Assembly: GCA_019116265.1 (NCBI GenBank)
Contig: DXBZ01000167.1
Coordinates: 1 to 36,724, forward strand
Direction of reading: 5' to 3'
Source of the DNA: Candidatus Olsenella stercoravium
Lineage (GTDB): Bacteria > Actinomycetota > Coriobacteriia > Coriobacteriales > Atopobiaceae
DNA length: 36,724 nt
Shown here: positions 34,982 through 36,724 of the stretch, one piece after another
Layout: each line of letters starts with the position of its first letter
How positions within the stretch are numbered: the stretch's first letter is position 1
Program-made: the position numbers and the translations under genes
Notes under the pieces: generated by a model
Told to the model about the DNA's origin: nothing
What the model saw: only the letters and a program-made list of their open reading frames with translations
The model's database searches: none

Positions 34982-36028
34982 TTACTCGTCTCGCTCCGCC
35001 CGAGCCTCAGCGATCGCACGGCGCGTGGGTTCGAGGGCGTCGGCCAGTTCCTCCTCGGTGGGCAGACACGTGACGTAGCTCGACGCGAAGAGTCCCTTGC
35101 CGTCGGCGAGCGCGGAGTACTTCGCCACCGTCCGGTCGGAGCTCGAGCAGAGGATGAGTCCGATGGTCGGGTTGTCGTCAGTGCCCGCGTACTTCTCGTT
35201 GAACAGACGGACATAGAAGTCCATCTGACCAACGTCCTTGGCGTTGAGCGGGCGCGTCTTGAGCTCAATGAGCACGTAGCACTTGAGCTTGATGTTGTAG
35301 AAGACGAGGTCAACGTAGTAGCTCGCCTGCTCGCCATCGAGCCGGTACTGGCGGCCAACAAAGGCAAAGCCGCGTCCCAGCTCCAGCATGAACTCCTGCA
35401 GCCGCGTCATGAGCGCCTGCTCGAGCTGGTGCTCATCAAAGTCCGTGCGACCGCCCAGGTCCAGGAAGTCCAGTACGTACGGGTCCTTGATGAAGTCGTC
35501 CGCTGTCGTCGCCGGCTCGGAACGTTGAATCTCAGAGCGAATGAGTTCGCGCTTCTCACCCTGCGAAGAGAGCAAACGCTCGCGGTAGAACGTTGCAATT
35601 TGGTGGTCGAGCTGACGAGAAGTCCAGTGCTCGTCTGCTGCAGCGTTCATGTAAAACTCGCGCTGCTCCTGATCAGGAATACGCATCAGCCTACGATAGT
35701 GCGTCCAGCTCAATTGTGCACGCAGTGCGTGCACTTTTGGAAACGCCAAATAGAACTGCTGCATCTGATAGAGGTTTCTCTGAGTGAACCCCTTCCCGTA
35801 CTCCGCGGTCAGCCTCTCTGCCAGGTACTGGACCAGATGCTTCCCATACTCCGCGCGCTCGCCCGTTGCCTCAACAATCTGGCGCCCGATCTCCCAGTAC
35901 GCCTCGACCATGGCGCTGTTGACGGCGCGCTCCACCTTGCTGCGCGCGGACTCCAACGTCTCACGAACGGATACGTAGACTCGCTCGTCGTTCTTCTCGT
36001 CAAACTGCTTGATGGACTTCTTGGCCAT
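34982..36028 (-). CDS. DUF1016 / YhcG-like PDDEXK nuclease-domain protein
   Basis: VNSAMVEAYWEIGRQIVEATGERAEYGKHLVQYLAERL...QLSWTHYRRLMRI...FVGRQYRLDGEQASYYVDLVFYNIKLKCYVLIELKTRPL. Confidence 0.92.
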   Translation of the reverse strand: MAKKSIKQFDEKNDERVYVSVRETLESARSKVERAVNSAMVEAYWEIGRQIVEATGERAEYGKHLVQYLAERLTAEYGKGFTQRNLYQMQQFYLAFPKVHALRAQLSWTHYRRLMRIPDQEQREFYMNAAADEHWTSRQLDHQIATFYRERLLSSQGEKRELIRSEIQRSEPATTADDFIKDPYVLDFLDLGGRTDFDEHQLEQALMTRLQEFMLELGRGFAFVGRQYRLDGEQASYYVDLVFYNIKLKCYVLIELKTRPLNAKDVGQMDFYVRLFNEKYAGTDDNPTIGLILCSSSDRTVAKYSALADGKGLFASSYVTCLPTEEELADALEPTRRAIAEARAERDE

Positions 36029-36263
36029 AGCTGAACCCCCGTCTCACTCACGGCAAACCAACCTGCACAGACTGTGAGCTCCGGACTTTGCGGGTGCCGG
36101 AAGATGGGCGTACCAACCCACCCGAGACAAACAAGTGTGACCAGTCCCCGTTGCCCCTGGTCACCCGTCGACACGTACCATTGGGGGCCTCCGTGCCGCT
36201 CTTGTCGCCCTCGTACCTTGTTGAGAGTATAGCAGAGTTTAGAACAGATGTTCGCTACAAGTT

Positions 36264-36724
36264 CTACTTGTAATGCCGCACGTCCTTCTCGAGGTGGCGG
36301 CGCTTCTCGATTGTGGGACCCAGGGCGTTGATCTCCGCGTAGCGCGGGCAGTCGCGGCTGTGGTCGTTGATGATGCCGCAGGCCTGGAGGTGCGAGTAGA
36401 CCGTCGTGGGGCCCAGGTACTTGAAGCCGCGCTTTCGCAGGTCGGCCGCCACGCGCGCCGAGAGGCCGTTGCTCACGGGAATCCACCCGTCGGCGTGCTT
36501 GTTGTAGAGGATCGTCTTGCCGTCCGAGAAGCCCCAGAGGTAGGCGTCGAAGCTGCCAAACTCCTCGCGCACGCGCTGAAAGCAGCGCGCGTTGCCCACA
36601 ATGGCCTCGACCTTGCGGCGGGAGCGGATCATCCCCGGTGTCTCCAGGATGCGCTCAACGTCGTCCGGGCCAAACGTCGCCACGGTATCATAGTCAAAGC
36701 CCGCAAAGCACGCGCGGAATACCT
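36264..36724 (-). CDS. tag: DNA-3-methyladenine glycosylase I (5' end outside window)
   Basis: FGPDDVERILETPGMIRSRRKVEAIVGNARCFQRVREEFGSFDAYLWGF...YLGPTTVYSHLQACGIINDHSRDCPRY; frame open to window edge. Confidence 0.92.
   Translation of the reverse strand, partial: VFRACFAGFDYDTVATFGPDDVERILETPGMIRSRRKVEAIVGNARCFQRVREEFGSFDAYLWGFSDGKTILYNKHADGWIPVSNGLSARVAADLRKRGFKYLGPTTVYSHLQACGIINDHSRDCPRYAEINALGPTIEKRRHLEKDVRHYK

Noticed and set aside
35700-35740. RPE-style palindromic insertion into the DUF1016 protein
   Set aside because: From memory of YhcG-type proteins the segment (LAFPKVHALRAQLSW versus LAYPIFATLSQQLSW) has the same length, so no insertion is needed; palindromy itself is kept as a finding.
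34609-36028. Restriction-modification or toxin-antitoxin locus
   Set aside because: DUF1016 proteins often neighbour type I RM genes, but no hsdR/M/S genes are visible and the small upstream-encoded protein has no recognisable antitoxin motif.
36040-36240. Possible tRNA in the intergenic region
   Set aside because: No cloverleaf, T-loop (GTTCRANNC) or consistent acceptor stem could be identified on either strand.

Overview
High-GC window whose gene content looks like an actinobacterial (probably Coriobacteriia, Olsenella/Collinsella-like) chromosome; the taxonomy is inferred from gene flavour only. It holds about 40 genes: a truncated ABC-F ATPase, a redox/flavin accessory cluster (CMD-cupin, aldo/keto reductases, cyclophilin-like proteins, lipoprotein flavodoxin, flavin reductase, Fe-alcohol dehydrogenase) with LysR, Rrf2 and TetR regulators, a radical SAM gene, an acyltransferase, an iron/cobalamin-type ABC importer, CHAD, lipase-like and S10 peptidase genes, a DUF1016/PDDEXK gene and a truncated DNA-3-methyladenine glycosylase I. 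No tRNA, rRNA, CRISPR array, prophage or canonical IS was recognised. The most unusual content is non-coding. (i) A short motif, GGCGAGAAG(GAC), occurs on both strands about once per kb (33 hand-counted 8-mers, 9 copies of the 12-mer). (ii) There are several families of palindromic elements, some with a conserved apical part and covarying basal stems, including a tandem five-hairpin array. (iii) Two long iteron-like inverted elements share a 56-nt core. (iv) Three identical-architecture operators are spaced exactly 53 bp apart. All coordinates, counts and alignments were read by eye.
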